This document shows, one piece after another, positions 20,161 through 32,100 of a DNA stretch of 64,000 bases. Below the pieces are notes generated by a model. That model searched no databases. It saw only the letters and a program-made list of their open reading frames with translations, and was not told the origin of the DNA. Numbering within the stretch: position 1 is the first letter of the stretch; every line of letters begins with the position of its first letter. A program made the translations under genes and the position numbers. The DNA is from Brienomyrus brachyistius (lineage: Eukaryota; Chordata; Actinopteri; Osteoglossiformes; Mormyridae): NCBI RefSeq assembly GCF_023856365.1, contig NC_064542.1:17026863-17090862 (forward strand), written 5' to 3'.

Positions 20161-20512
20161 TGAGTTTTTAAAGTAGTTGCGACATTTACAAAAGGAGGCC
20201 GGAATTCATGGAACTTCAAATCTGGCACTCGATTCCAAATCCAGGCCATGATTTCGGTTCTCCCAGGTGTTTAGTTTAATAATTACTTATCGTGCTCGGC
20301 AAATGAGGCTTCACATCTGGCATACTGGTAAAGGAAGGCTGGAAAATCAGCAGTGCACGTGTTTTGAATAGCCCTAATCTAATGTCCAGTTACTGATTAA
20401 ACAGTTTTACAGTTTAACGCACGAATATCTACTTTGGGAGCCAACTCATTTCGATGTACACATCTGGGTTGGTCTACGAACGATTTTATGACATCTTACA
20501 TGATTGGTAATG

Positions 20513-21000
20513 AGTCAAATCAAATCGAAGTTTATTTCTCAAATGCAGCGCAGAACTACAAGCAGTGGTAGATGCAGGCAAAGAAAATAAGTTTCCCTGA
20601 GAGTAAGTAATAAGTAATAATAAGATAAATGTATGTGGTGCATTAAACAGAAAAACAAAAATATTTTCTAAAAATATATAAAATATAAATTAAAGGCAAA
20701 TGTGCAAATTGTCCATACTAACAACTAACAGCTTGATCGGCTACTCAGTGGCCTCAATGCTGGAGGGTAGAAGCTGTTCCGGAGCCTGTGTGTCTGCGCT
20801 CTGATGATCCGATACCGTTTCCCTGATTGTGGCTGGGATGGCTAGGGTCCTTGAGGATGGACCAGGCCTTCTTCAGGCATCTACTTCTGCAGATAACCTG
20901 GATGTCAGGCAGGTTGCAGCCAGCGATAGTCTGTGCTGACTTCACCATAGTCCTCAAGGTTTTTCAGTTGTGGGCAGTACAGATTCCGTACCATATGGTA
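20513..21000. repeat. Unclassified interspersed repeat
   Basis: It contains GGTAGAAGCTGTTCCGGAGC, CTGATGATCCGATACCGTTT and CCTTGAGGATGGACCAGGCC, a composition I recall from widespread fish repeats that resemble each other across loci. Only one copy is present here, so the call rests on recollection. No open frame spans it. Confidence 0.4.
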
Positions 21001-21361
21001 AAGCAGCCATTTTGCTTTTTCGCTCACACAACTCAAGGAATGAACTTGGTCCACAGTAATCAATTGGCAGAACAGATGATTTCAGGCCAGGACTACATGT
21101 AACAAGGCAGCATACAATGGTATTTTCCTGGTCATTTGTTTAAATATTTAGCACAAGGTAGCCGTGTATTTCATACGTCAAAGTCCGGGCAAAGTGATAT
21201 TGAACACATTGACAAGAACAATCTGTCACATACTTAAAACAATGCAGCAGACCCACATACCAAGCACAAGTTAATGTATCATGGTGAGTGATTGAGTCAT
21301 TATAACAAAGGAGATGGCATCTCTTTTAAAATGGAAACTGCTCTGTTTATTATTTGGGGAA

Positions 21362-21515
21362 GGTGATGGTGCAGGAGGTGGTGCTATTGTTCAGCAACTG
21401 GAGGGTTGCAGGTTCAAGCCCCGATTCTTCCTGACCCCATCAAAGTGTCCTTGACCAAGACACTAAACCCCAAATTGCTCTCGGTGTGCAGGCCCATCAG
21501 TAGTTCCAATTACGA
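21362..21515 (+). repeat. Fish SINE-like repeat
   Basis: GGTTGCAGGTTCAAGCCCCG contains a B-box-like GGTTCAAGCCC. It is followed by AGTGTCCTTGACCAAGACAC and TAAACCCCAAATTGCTC, a tail typical of fish tRNA-derived SINEs. This is a different family from the GTGTGGCTCTGTGGG copies. Confidence 0.65.
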
Positions 21516-21536
21516 TATGATAAGGAGACAGAGCTA

Positions 21537-21627
21537 TGGTACAAAATTACGTGTCAAATCACAAAATAGGGAAGACTCCTGTTAACAGGGTGTTTTATTT
21601 TGTGATTCGACACTTAATTTTGTGCCA
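21537..21627. repeat. Near-perfect palindrome (32-bp arms)
   Basis: The left arm 21,537-21,568 and right arm 21,596-21,627 are inverted repeats with 29 of 32 matches and a 27-bp loop. The arms contain ACAAAATTAxGTGTC and GAATCACAAAATA. This could be a tiny MITE or a structured element. Confidence 0.85.
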
Positions 21628-23064
21628 TTAAAATTTGTACAAGGGGCCTCAAACAAACTCTCATGATAAAATATTAAACCTAGAGTTGCCAGCCGTACTT
21701 TATTGCATTGCCTTGTATTGAAAAAAAGTTGAATCTTGAATGTACAATTAAACCTGGAACGCACAAGCGGTTTTATCGGTTGACAGTTACACCATTTCAG
21801 AAAAAATCAGAAGGACTTCTGACAACTGAAATAGCCCACGGGCCACTGAGCATGTTAATGCACTTCTGCCGGCTGATGCCATCGGCACATGCCTGTCATA
21901 CCCATAAATCACCATGAGTGCTGCATCTAAAAACATTTATAAACTTTTACGCTTTAGGTTACGTATATTGCCAGCATTTAAATGCCACGTCCTGTGTACC
22001 ATCAAGTCAAAATATCCTTATCTTTATTGTCATCTCAGCTGTATAATGCATATACCGATATGACGGACTGTTCCTCATTAGTCATCAGGGCAGGATTAAG
22101 AAGGGGGTCCACCTCTTTATGTCCAAATCGAATAGTGAATGGTTTAATAAAAGATCAATTCTGCATCGAAAATCATGTTTTTGATCAAATTTAATGTCAA
22201 TTTTCATTAGTAGCTCTGACCAGATATTCATTTTTTGACGTGAAATGAGGTGAGACATTCCTACATGACGCCTACATTTCTGTCCCATGTTTTTGTATTT
22301 TATATTATTATGATTATTGCGCTAATCATACAATGTAACCATACTACTGTGTAAGAAGCAATCCATGAATAGCTTGATATTTTAATGCATTTTCAAAGGG
22401 AGATTTCAAATGAATAAGCAAGACTATTATTTGTTGTAATAATGATGCATTTAGAAGTTAACCAGTCATTATGTACAATACCCCTATCAGATTTTTTTAA
22501 ATCACATTTTTTAGTTTTGTTTTGTATTGCTTTATGATTACGATTATAAATACATATAATAACTAACCAAATAATCTACAGAGTGGTTTATTCAGGACCC
22601 CCCCCCACTCTGTACCTGACAGGGCCCCCCTGTTCTCTGATCCTCATTTAGCCCTTGATTAATAGTAGCAAATGCCTCTGGGCAACAACACACATGACGT
22701 CATGTCAGAAACTAACAGAGCTAATGGAATCCATAAACACATATAACATGGGGAAAACATTACATAGGCTTTTCAGTGAGCACCATATTAAAAGGATAAT
22801 ATATAATCTTATTAAATGTATTAGATATTGAATCACATTAACTTGTTAAGAGACATTCCTGAATGGGTCCGGGGTGGGGGTGGGGACAGGGTTATGGGGG
22901 GCTGCTCTGCTTGGTGCCCCTTGAGGACATGGTGTCCCTGAGCATGTGCCCAAATGCCCATAGACGTATGGTTAATCCAGGCCAGTTGGTCATCGTGCAA
23001 AAGAGTAATAAATAGTGGCGACAGAGACGAGGCCGCCTATATGGAGTCCAATATAAGAAGACTT

Positions 23065-23640
23065 TGAAGGACAGAGTCTGAGTCAAAACCGATATTTTGG
23101 GGGGATCGAGACCAAGTCAAGACTGAGACCTTGGAGGGTTGAAACCGAGTCAAAACCAAGACTTTGGAGGGATCAAGACTACATCAAGACCGAGATTTTG
23201 GGAGATATCGGTAACGGTATGTAATGCACTTCTTGCTTCATGTTACAGCTCTTTGAAAGCAGGTCAAAGTCAAGGTGCATAAAAAATACAGGGGATTTTT
23301 ACATAAGAAGTCGTGATGGAGTACGTGACCCCCTTCTGCCTAGTAAGTGTTGTGAGTTATTTTCCTGCTTATAATCCGTACACTGAGAATCATCACTCTG
23401 CTGGACCTAGCCAGAATTAACTCAGTCTGCGCTAATTGTGCACATGGATGTCAAGTTAGTTGCTGGACAATCGATATTAAAGTACGAGCGCTTATACGAG
23501 CATTGCGTCATGTCGATCCTGTGGTGATTCTGAGGCTGGTTTCTGATTTATATCTTGCCAGCGTTATGGATCGAGACCAAGTCAAGGCCAAGATTTTCAG
23601 GGGGATCAAGGCCCGAGTTAAGACCGAATCTGGAATGATT
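23065..23640 (+). repeat. Degenerate GAGACCAAGTCAAGAC repeats
   Basis: Imperfect units such as GATCGAGACCAAGTCAAGAC and TTTGGAGGGATCAAGAC occur about four times at 23,065-23,215 and again at 23,568-23,640, separated by unique sequence. They look like an old interrupted tandem array. Confidence 0.6.
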
Positions 23641-23764
23641 AAGTCCACCTAAAGAGACTATGGTTTCTATTGTACTTATTTAATATCATCACCCCTGCTA
23701 ATATCTTAAAGCAAAATTGTATTATTTAAGGATTACAATCCTTTGATATCAAATATTGAAATAA

Positions 23765-23975
23765 TATAGTTTATTAATCCCCGTGGGTAAATTCTCTTTT
23801 TACCTACTCCTTGCTCTCCATAGGTGAGAGCAAGCTTGGCAGTGAAGGGCAGCCAATCCATAGCAGCACCCAGGGAACTGGAGGCTAACAGCCTTGCTCA
23901 AGGGCCCACAAACGTGCTGACGCCAGGTCTGAACAAGAAACCTTCTGATCACAGCCACACGCTGCTCGCCAATAT
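23765..23975 (-). repeat. tRNA-derived SINE copy, inverted
   Basis: On the minus strand it reads GTGTGGCTGTGATCAGAAGG, TTTCTTGTTCAGACC, then GGGCCCTTGAGCAAGGCTGT, the family layout. Its tail (GCCAAGCTTGCTCTCACC) matches the tail of the copy at 24,295-24,480. Confidence 0.7.
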
Positions 23976-24294
23976 CGGTAATGAATCACAAATATCCCAC
24001 ACTAAACCACCCCTAATCTGATCAAATTTTCATGTGAGACATTCATCACAACAGTAAGTATAACGAGTTTTTATTGGTCATGCTGAAAGTTTATTTAAAA
24101 TGTAAAACAGCATAATTACCACACACGGTAATTAGGGTCCCAAACACACCCTGTCCTTACAGTAGGGTAGGGGGAGTTCACAATGACTAAACTTGCCAAG
24201 AGAGGAGGAGGGGGGGGAATAATCATACATTCCTGCCAGCCTATTGCTTGAAAGGGGATACAGCACTTTATTTTTCAATAAGGGATGGTCACAT

Positions 24295-24480
24295 AATGTG
24301 AGCATGTGGCTCAGTAGGCTAAGACTGGCGGGTGATCGGAAGGTCACTGATTCAAGCCTGGCCTCAGCACAATAGTCACATATCCATGGGTCCTTCAGCA
24401 AGGTGCTTAACCCCCAGCTCCATGGAGACTTCTGCAGGTGGCTGCCCTTTGCTGCCAAGCTTACTCTCACCTGTCTGTCA
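24295..24480 (+). repeat. tRNA-derived SINE copy, forward
   Basis: An A-box-like TGGCTCAGTAGGC is followed by a B-box-like GATTCAAGCC, then CAGCAAGGTGCTTAACCCCC and a tail GCCAAGCTTACTCTCACCTG. This is the most complete copy of the family in the window. Confidence 0.72.
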
Positions 24481-24532
24481 TGGAGGGCCAGATGTATGAG
24501 TGCAGGAGTATTCCAAACTATGAAAAAGATCT

Positions 24533-24565
24533 GGGGCTAAGTCAAGTTTACCTGTGGCTTGACTT
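24533..24565 (+). repeat. 33-bp repeat with internal palindrome, copy 2
   Basis: GGGGCTAAGTCAAGTTTACC then TGTGGCTTGACTT. AAGTCAAG and CTTGACTT are perfect inverted repeats. It matches 15,860-15,892 at 30 of 33 positions. Confidence 0.6.
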
Positions 24566-24629
24566 AATTTTTTTTGTAAGGAAGATTTACATTGGGACTA
24601 AAATACTCAAGGCTGAAATACTCAAGGCT

Positions 24630-24824
24630 TCAATTTTGTAACATCGATAATGTTTTAAATGAGACAGGATACAAAACAAAGAAAGAGAAATGATTTGTGG
24701 TATGTCCAACTTTTGTAGCTGGTACGCAAAACTGACACCTCACGTAAATGTTTTTGCCTTCGACTTCTTTTAATTCGAAATGGGGAAAACAATCCAAAAC
24801 GCCAAAGGTGCCGACTTCCGTCAT
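24630..24824 (-). pseudogene. Possible hAT/BED zinc-finger fragment
   Basis: A 64-codon frame starting at an ATG (24,824) reads MTEVGTFGVLDCFPHFELKE then VEGKNIYVRCQFCVPATKV. FxxxxVEGKNIxxRCxxC matches the first half of the BED-like zinc finger at the start of many fish hAT proteins. The paired histidines expected 20 or so residues later are absent, so the frame either splices or is truncated. A SINE and other repeats lie downstream. ETS-like TTCCG/CGGAAG sites at 24,818 and 24,853 flank the start. I cannot say if it is a relic or the first exon of something larger. Confidence 0.35.
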
Positions 24825-25859
24825 GGCGGTGAATGATCTCTATGTTCTCACGGAAGCGGCCAGCAGAAGTGACGTGCACAGAAAGGAAGGTGTTTGGTCA
24901 GAATCAGACCTGTTGATTTAAAAACTGACTGCTTATCACATTATTTCTGGGATATGCAGTTTAAAATATTATCATTCAAATGTCATTAAGTAATTGCATT
25001 CTCGAATACAGCTTTAAAAACGCACAGCGCGCCACATGAATCGGCGAATGCTTACTTATTATGTATTTGAAATACGTAAGGCCAGTACTTGGATTCCGGT
25101 ACAAGTACAACCAAACCTAGCTTGCATTTTAGAGAATCGCTTTTGTGATTGACATAGTCAAATCGAATAAAGACTGACACTGACATCTTGTCTGTTCTGA
25201 GGGGATTTTGAAGGCATGGGAACATATTTTCAAAAATAAAATAGCTTCGGTATGAGAATGAATAATATATTCATTACATTGTATTAATTGCATTCTATTT
25301 TATTAACGTGTATCGTTATTTCGAGAGGAGATGGAGAAATAAGAAAGACAATAACTAATTGCACATTTCTGAGTGAAGATTATTAGGTGCTCTAGTCTGA
25401 GAACGACTAGAAATTCTTTGAGTTCTGTAAAAAGTAATCTGGGTGCCAAGATCAGACTCAAGTACTACAACACTGAAAGAAATACGCAAGACACAAGACA
25501 GTAAAATCTAGACATGAACATAAGACAAAAACATATAAACACTTTATTTGGTTAATCTCCGGTCCGCCCCCCTTCCCACAGACGCTGACTATGACACGAG
25601 GTTTCAGAAAAAAAATGGATGGCGGGACCTGATTTGATGGGAAATATTGCGCAAAGTGTCAGTGGAATTGAATGAACAGATGGGTAGAATGTACAATTAA
25701 TATATAAAATAATATATACAAAATATATAAAAAATTAACATTTATGTAGCTATATGACCCCCGGCGTCTGCTTCGTACGTATTCCACTATTAAATGACGG
25801 TATAGATTTAATTGAGAGCATACTCCTTTAAATGAGGTAGAGTATATGGTGACTCCCTC

Positions 25860-26109
25860 CCTGCCCTTCTTGTTTTGCACTCCCGAACTAGCGCTGAAGC
25901 AGTGCGCTCAGCAGCGGATCTCGGCTCGTATTAATGTAGGTGCGACAGTTACGGTTTGGCATACAGCTGCCGCTTATTCGCAGGAGAGGGGATATTGAAA
26001 GGGACCGCACGGAAAAGGGCTGAAGATACAAAGTAGCTCTGCGTCGTCAGAGGCTATTTGACTCACTTTTGCACCGCTACGAGCGTAGAAATATAAGTTG
26101 CATAGAAAA
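25860..26109 (+). promoter_or_regulatory. rtn3: RTN3 promoter and 5' leader
   Basis: This is a locally GC- and CpG-enriched stretch immediately before the RTN3 start, unlike the AT-rich DNA to its left. A minimal upstream frame, ATG directly followed by TAG, lies near 25,934. No TATA box was noticed, as is usual for broadly expressed genes. The transcription start is not placed. Confidence 0.5.
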
Positions 26110-29100
26110 ATGGCAACCCAGTCGGCTCAGATATCGTCATCTCAGGGGCTTGTCGACGGCTCCTCCGGTCCAAACTCGGCCAAAGACTCCAAGTGCTCGG
26201 GTAAGAGGAGGACCCATGCGTTAGCCTAGCTTTAATCCAATGTAGTTTCCCTTTTTCCCAAAATTGTGGGCAGTTGCTCAACTCGGCTGTAAAAAGTCAT
26301 CTTTGTAAAACAGCGGCTTCTGACTTTGCCTTCTTCACGTTTTTATTTTGAAATATTTACATTTAAGCGTTTTTACAATATTATGCAGTGTATTTTCCTA
26401 TAACAGACGACATTCGTTTATATCATTCGGTTATACTATTTTTGAAGCATTGTGTATCACTTTTAAGCTCCTATATATTTTTGCGCGTGCTTTGACGGCC
26501 ACATCTTGTCGTGCATTTTTATTCTTTATTAATGAATAATGCACGTCAAACCAGCACATCGAGTTTAACGACAAAAACCACTACCTTCCCTAGACAGGAA
26601 TTCTTGATAAAATTATTACTGTGTCGCAATTTGTAAGCTATTAGCGTTCTCTTTAAATGATGTTTGGATTATTAATAATAATATCAACAATAAAACATCG
26701 TTTTAAGTGAACACTAACAGCTATTATGTAAGACGCAAAGGGACGAAGGAAGATCGCTTTTCCTCCGGGCTGTGGTGTAATGGCCGCATATTGCGGCGAC
26801 GCCAATCTGCACTGCAGATGCTCCGTAAGTGGGAGACTGCGTTGGGCGGGAGCGCCTCTTAAAGCAACCGCGTTTCTCATTATTACGCTACACCACAATT
26901 CATCTTTTCTGTTGACCTGTTTTGTCATATGTTTATATTCATTGTGCCTCCACCGACTGCACTTCCTAAGAAGATTTTCATTTCCGAGCGGTGCTTTTTT
27001 TAATGCTTGTGCTTTTTTATGCTTGGCCCACGCGGTAGCATGTCTTGGTGTTGCTGGAATATGCCATTGTCATACTAAACCTTGTCTCACTGTTCTTGAA
27101 TACAAACGGTCTGATTTTTAACAGATTAATAGCCCCACTTCAGCTCTTGTACCTTGCTCTGTTTGTTCATTTTTTGTCAAAGAACACATGATGTAGCAGC
27201 CATGTATTGTGATTGAAGGTTAGATTTGTGGGTCACTTGTGAACATTTTAAGGGGATCTTGTTATAAATGGGTATTTATGTGGGCCAGTTCCGTGCACTA
27301 TACTTGTTTGCCAAGACACATGGAAAATGTTAATGTTTTTACTGTAATTCATTGCCAGTAACAACTTTAACACTAACAAACCAAATGTGTTTGGGGGAGG
27401 GTTAGAGTCCATTTTAATATTTATGAAGATTTTTCTTGTTGAAATGCTTAAGAACATTGGGGGTAAAAATCAACAATAAGCTGTTAGTTTTTGAAGTTAT
27501 TGATCCATGCAGATTAAATCTCCCCCCTCCCCTGCCCCCCCCCCCCCCCCCATAAATAACTACTTGATATGACACTGGCAAGGTGAAAGTGCTCTTGAAC
27601 CATACAGAGGTTGAACCTACACCGTGCTTCGTCTTAAGTCCCCAGTGCTCTACTGTGCTGCCTGTCTGACTGCTTTACCTTGCTGAGGTCAGGGGCTCGG
27701 CGGGCAGACAGGGCCTGAGAGCCGCCTGGAGCCCCCTGGTGGGATGCCAAATGGACAGTAACCCTGCGCTTGCTGGCAGGCTGCCATCTGTGTCCAGGAT
27801 GATTAAGTAAGGGGAGGGGGCTGGTCACTTAGGAGGTGGCACACTTCAGCACAAGTAGAAATGTTCAAGGCCTCATTCCTCCAAATTCCTTGCCCCAAAT
27901 GCTACATGCTTACTGTCACTGAAGTCTGTATTACAGTCTTGGATGTACAGCAATTACCTCTATGGTGTGGAAGTGCCCCTCCCCCATTTTTTTAAATGAT
28001 CAAATCCCTATCCTGCAAAGCAATTTTTTTTTCTCCCAGATACCTGTTAGTTGTATTTCATTTTTCTGTTCAGTCATATTTCCTTGTTTTTTGAATGGCA
28101 TAGCTGAGACATACTGATATGCATGTTTTCTCTCCTCATTATCAGGGGTAAAGAGCCCCTGACATTTACATTAACTTTGAAGGTCACTAGCTGTGCTTGT
28201 TCATACATTCCTTGTGTGCTTTATGTATGGGTCCAGTATCAAAAGGCAGCTTCATAGGACAAGTAGCCTGGCAAGTTTCAAATACCCAACCTTTATTTTG
28301 TGTGTTGGTAGCAGGGTTCCGTCACAAAACTGAGTCGTCTTGCACGGTCGATAAGTCCCATGTGGCATTTTGAGAGAACGGCGAGTTCTCCTAGACGCCG
28401 AACCCTAACTCAAGTCTCCAAAATGGGCTGAGGCAGCAGTGCCTCCTCCCCTAGTGGGGTCTTGTGTTTCATGACTCTGCGTCCCCTGGAACAGGATCTT
28501 GGTGGCAGACAGGACTGTCCTCTGGGCAGGGCCCTGTTCAGGCTAAGGATTATGTGCATGGTGCTGTAATGTGGCCGTCAGTGTAAACATAATAACAAGA
28601 AAGCTGTTGGTGTTTATTTTTAAGTTTGATACGGATGTGCAGTGCTTTCTGGGAAGGGACCCTGTGCGAGTAGTTTTCATGGGGTTTCGAATGGGTTTGA
28701 CGTCAGCGGCAGCATGATCCCTGCTGCTGTAACGTTAACAAATCTGCATGCGTCTATTTCTAGGTTCCCTTGGTTGTCAAGCCCCTTGGTCTCTGTGCTT
28801 CTGTCAGGTTGGTCCCGGGTGTGGCCCATGCTTTGGGTGTGTTCACAGGATTAATGTGGAACCAGCTGGATGAGACGAGCTTCTGGATAGGCTGGAATGT
28901 GGGTGTTCTAGTATCTGGTTCAAAAGCGTAACCCGCTCTGCCTGTCTGATACTTTACCCTGTCACACCTTCCCTTTCCAGGATTTGTCCTTCATGTTAGT
29001 CATTGACTTGTAATCCTGTGTGTTCCACCTTCTTGTGTTCCTGGGGGGCAGGGGGAAGATGCAGCTTATACTTCAAATGCTTGTCAGCAATGAAAGTGAC

Positions 29101-32100
29101 CCTTGGATCATGCAACCACTTGAGAGAATGTGACACTATGAAGTCCCAACCCACTGTCGCTATTTACTTAGCACGTCCGTTCGCGTTTGTCTTTGTTTTG
29201 TAAGTCTCTTAGAAAAATGTGAATTTATTATTATGCTGCTTTGGTGTTCAACCTGCACATTTTTAAAATTGTTTTTTTTTCCCCTTTCCCCACACCCAGT
29301 ATGTAGTTATACTGTTTTAACTGGGAATTGTTTGGTATATGGAAGTGAACTTTGGCATTACCTTGTATTGTTCAGAGTAGGTTTCATAGAGTTGTCTCCC
29401 ACTGCTGTTGTGCTGTTTTCCTTTAGCACAAGCTTGGGTAATTGGGGGGGTGGGGGTCTTACCACTGTAGGTTTCTTATTCTCCTTTCCCTTTTATTTTT
29501 TCAGATTCCTTTCTTTCTTCTTCGCCTGTATCTCTCATTCAGTCTCCTCAAGGCAAGTGTTTAGTTCTCTTGTGCCCCGCGCCTGTTCTTTGCGACGATC
29601 CGCCTCTGTCTCTCTCCTCTTATTTGCTTTTGCTCTCCTTCCCCTTGTCCTGCTGGGCTGCTACTTTTTTAAAAAGCTCCACACATCCTTGGTGCTTCTA
29701 TACTCTACCCACAACCTGGCGGTGAAATGCAGCCTAAAAACCAGTCATGTCTCCCGTAATCCCATCTTCCTGAGTGGGTGTGTGAGCTGACCCCCCTCCA
29801 TGTCTGTCCCCTGTTCTAATACCGTAACAGCAGGGTGGCCCCAGCTCCAGCTCGGAGGACCTCCCACTTTATGGTGTGGGAGCAGTTCTTTGGGTCAGTC
29901 CCCAATCTGCCACTGGCATGTCAGTGAGGTGTATCTTTTTATCCAAAAAAAAAAAAATCCATTGAGTTTCAAATTTATGGGCAGCAATAACATTTTCAAT
30001 ATTCTGAAATAACAATGACTTTCAGTGTATGCTGCTTTTTTATTGTCAGCTTGTGGTAATAACATTAAAATAACATTTTAGTACACATATTACCCCTCAC
30101 TAAGAAGCAGGCTTTACTTGCAGAAAACATCATTTAGATGTTTTGGGTCTCAAATCTAAGATTGGCTCCATTGGATTTCAAATCAGCTCTTTGCATTGGG
30201 CCCCCACCTGGAGGTGTGGTATGAGTATATGAACGTCTTCAGCATAACTTCCAAGCCCCCTGCCCCCAGGTTCTTGGTCCCCCAGCGCTTTGATTGCCTT
30301 CTGCTTCTCGCTTTTGCAGCATTGCATGTTGCCACTTCTGGCCTCCAGCTTCAGATGACCCTGGAGCCTGGGTTTATTTTTCACCTCAAACCTTTTGTAT
30401 GTGTTTTGTCCACAACACAGCAGCTTATTGAGAGATGCTACTTCCGTTCTGCTGTCATGAGAAGTGCGGGTCTCTGCAGGTTAATGTTAAGGAAGGGCCC
30501 ACACTCAGTCAGACATCTTCTAAAGTGCTGTTTGATCATTTTCTTGGCAGAGGACAAAGGCTGACATAATGCTCAATGTTTCAATGCAGTCTGCCGAAGT
30601 GCTTCGCACAGTACCTTATGTTCCCCTTAAAAATTGAACTAAAGTGTCTGCTTAGACACTCTGTTAGTCTGCAAACATATTTGCGATGGAATTCACATTT
30701 TGGTTAGACAGTGGTACGTTTTGAAAGCCTGCTGGTATAATTGAAATTTGTCATGTTACAAATGGATCCATTCGGGTTAAATGGCAGACTCCACACTATG
30801 TTGTGTTTGATTTATTACGAAGGAAATGTGTTGAGCACTCTTGAATTTTCCACTGCCAGCGCTTAGGGCACATACAGACTTGGGTAAACTTTTTTTTTTG
30901 TGTATGTTCACTCAAAAAATGATTTTTTAAAATTTATTTTATTTATTTATTTATTCCCCCTCCCCCCCCACCGGCACAAATAGTGGGAGCCAGGGCTCCA
31001 TGCTAGCTATTTCACCAAGTAGCACACATGCTATTAAGTTATTTTGTAGCACACTCATTACTTAGGTCCCCCTAGGTAAATTTTCATCGATCAGGGGGGC
31101 TCCCTTGATATGTTACAGTGGAACTTTGTTTTGCAATTGACTGCAAATGTATTGGTGTCTTAAACCATTCTCTATTGAATTTGTATCTCGTAGAATCTTC
31201 CCAGCTTTTGTCATCAGTGCTAACAGCACTGCTGGCATAATCGTTACTTCCTTCTGAGACAATTTCATCTTCTTGGTCCTCTGTATCAGCATTCCACTTG
31301 AAATAATTAGTGTTTCATTTTTCATTAGCTAATACCATTATCGTTAATAACTTAAGTGATTAAGCATCCTGGGAAATGCTTTGCTTTCTTTGCTTTGCCC
31401 GCTCAGTACTGGGTCATTTAGCAGTGTAATGCATGTTGAGTATTAGTTTTAACCTGCATAACTGTTAAGTCAATTCAGTGTAGCTTTCCAAAAAGAACTA
31501 CAGCTAGTGGCGTCATTGCTCAGTCCAATTCACACACTCAGGAGGGAAGTTTTTTTTTGTAGTTCTCTCACATTGACTTTTAGCTGCACTAAATTTCCAG
31601 TGTGCACTGGAAATGTCACACTGTAGAAGCCTGGCAGGAACTATGTGAACATTTCTCAAGGAGTGAAGAATACTGAATAGGGCGCGTGAGGGCGGATGGA
31701 CACCTTGCAGCCTGACTCATTCCATGAGTGCATTTCCAACAGAAGCTTGGTGGGATAAAAATAGTTGCAAGCCAGAATAGTGCTATAGTCACAAAGTTTG
31801 TGTTCAAGGTTTGTGCATAGGAGGACTTGGCTCTGTGTGCGTCTGTGTGTGTGCATGCAAAAACAGTACAGCTAAATATGATTTAATGGCAGCTACAGCA
31901 AGAAGTTACTATGACCTTGGCTATACAGTCATGTGACACTTGGCGTGTCTAGCGGCTCCCCGTGGGCTGGAAGGTGACTGACATCCTTCAGATGCCCTGG
32001 CACCCTCTGAGATATCTCCAACATTCCTGAGTCAGATAAGATATAAATAACTGTGTACACACAGTATAAATTATGCCTAACATTTACATGCTAAATCAAA

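Larger units (their letters stand above)
20161..25859. other. MEN1-RTN3 intergenic region
   Basis: About 5.7 kb between two divergent genes. It contains repeats listed separately and no supported full gene. A cytosine-rich run lies at 22,600-22,608. Confidence 0.55.

Noticed and set aside
24295..24480. A functional tRNA gene
   Set aside because: A- and B-box-like parts are diverged, there is no cloverleaf, and related copies occur elsewhere in the window.
29233..29790. 185-codon open frame in RTN3 intron 1
   Set aside because: Leucine/phenylalanine/serine-rich translation of a T/C-rich stretch; no conserved motif or splice context.
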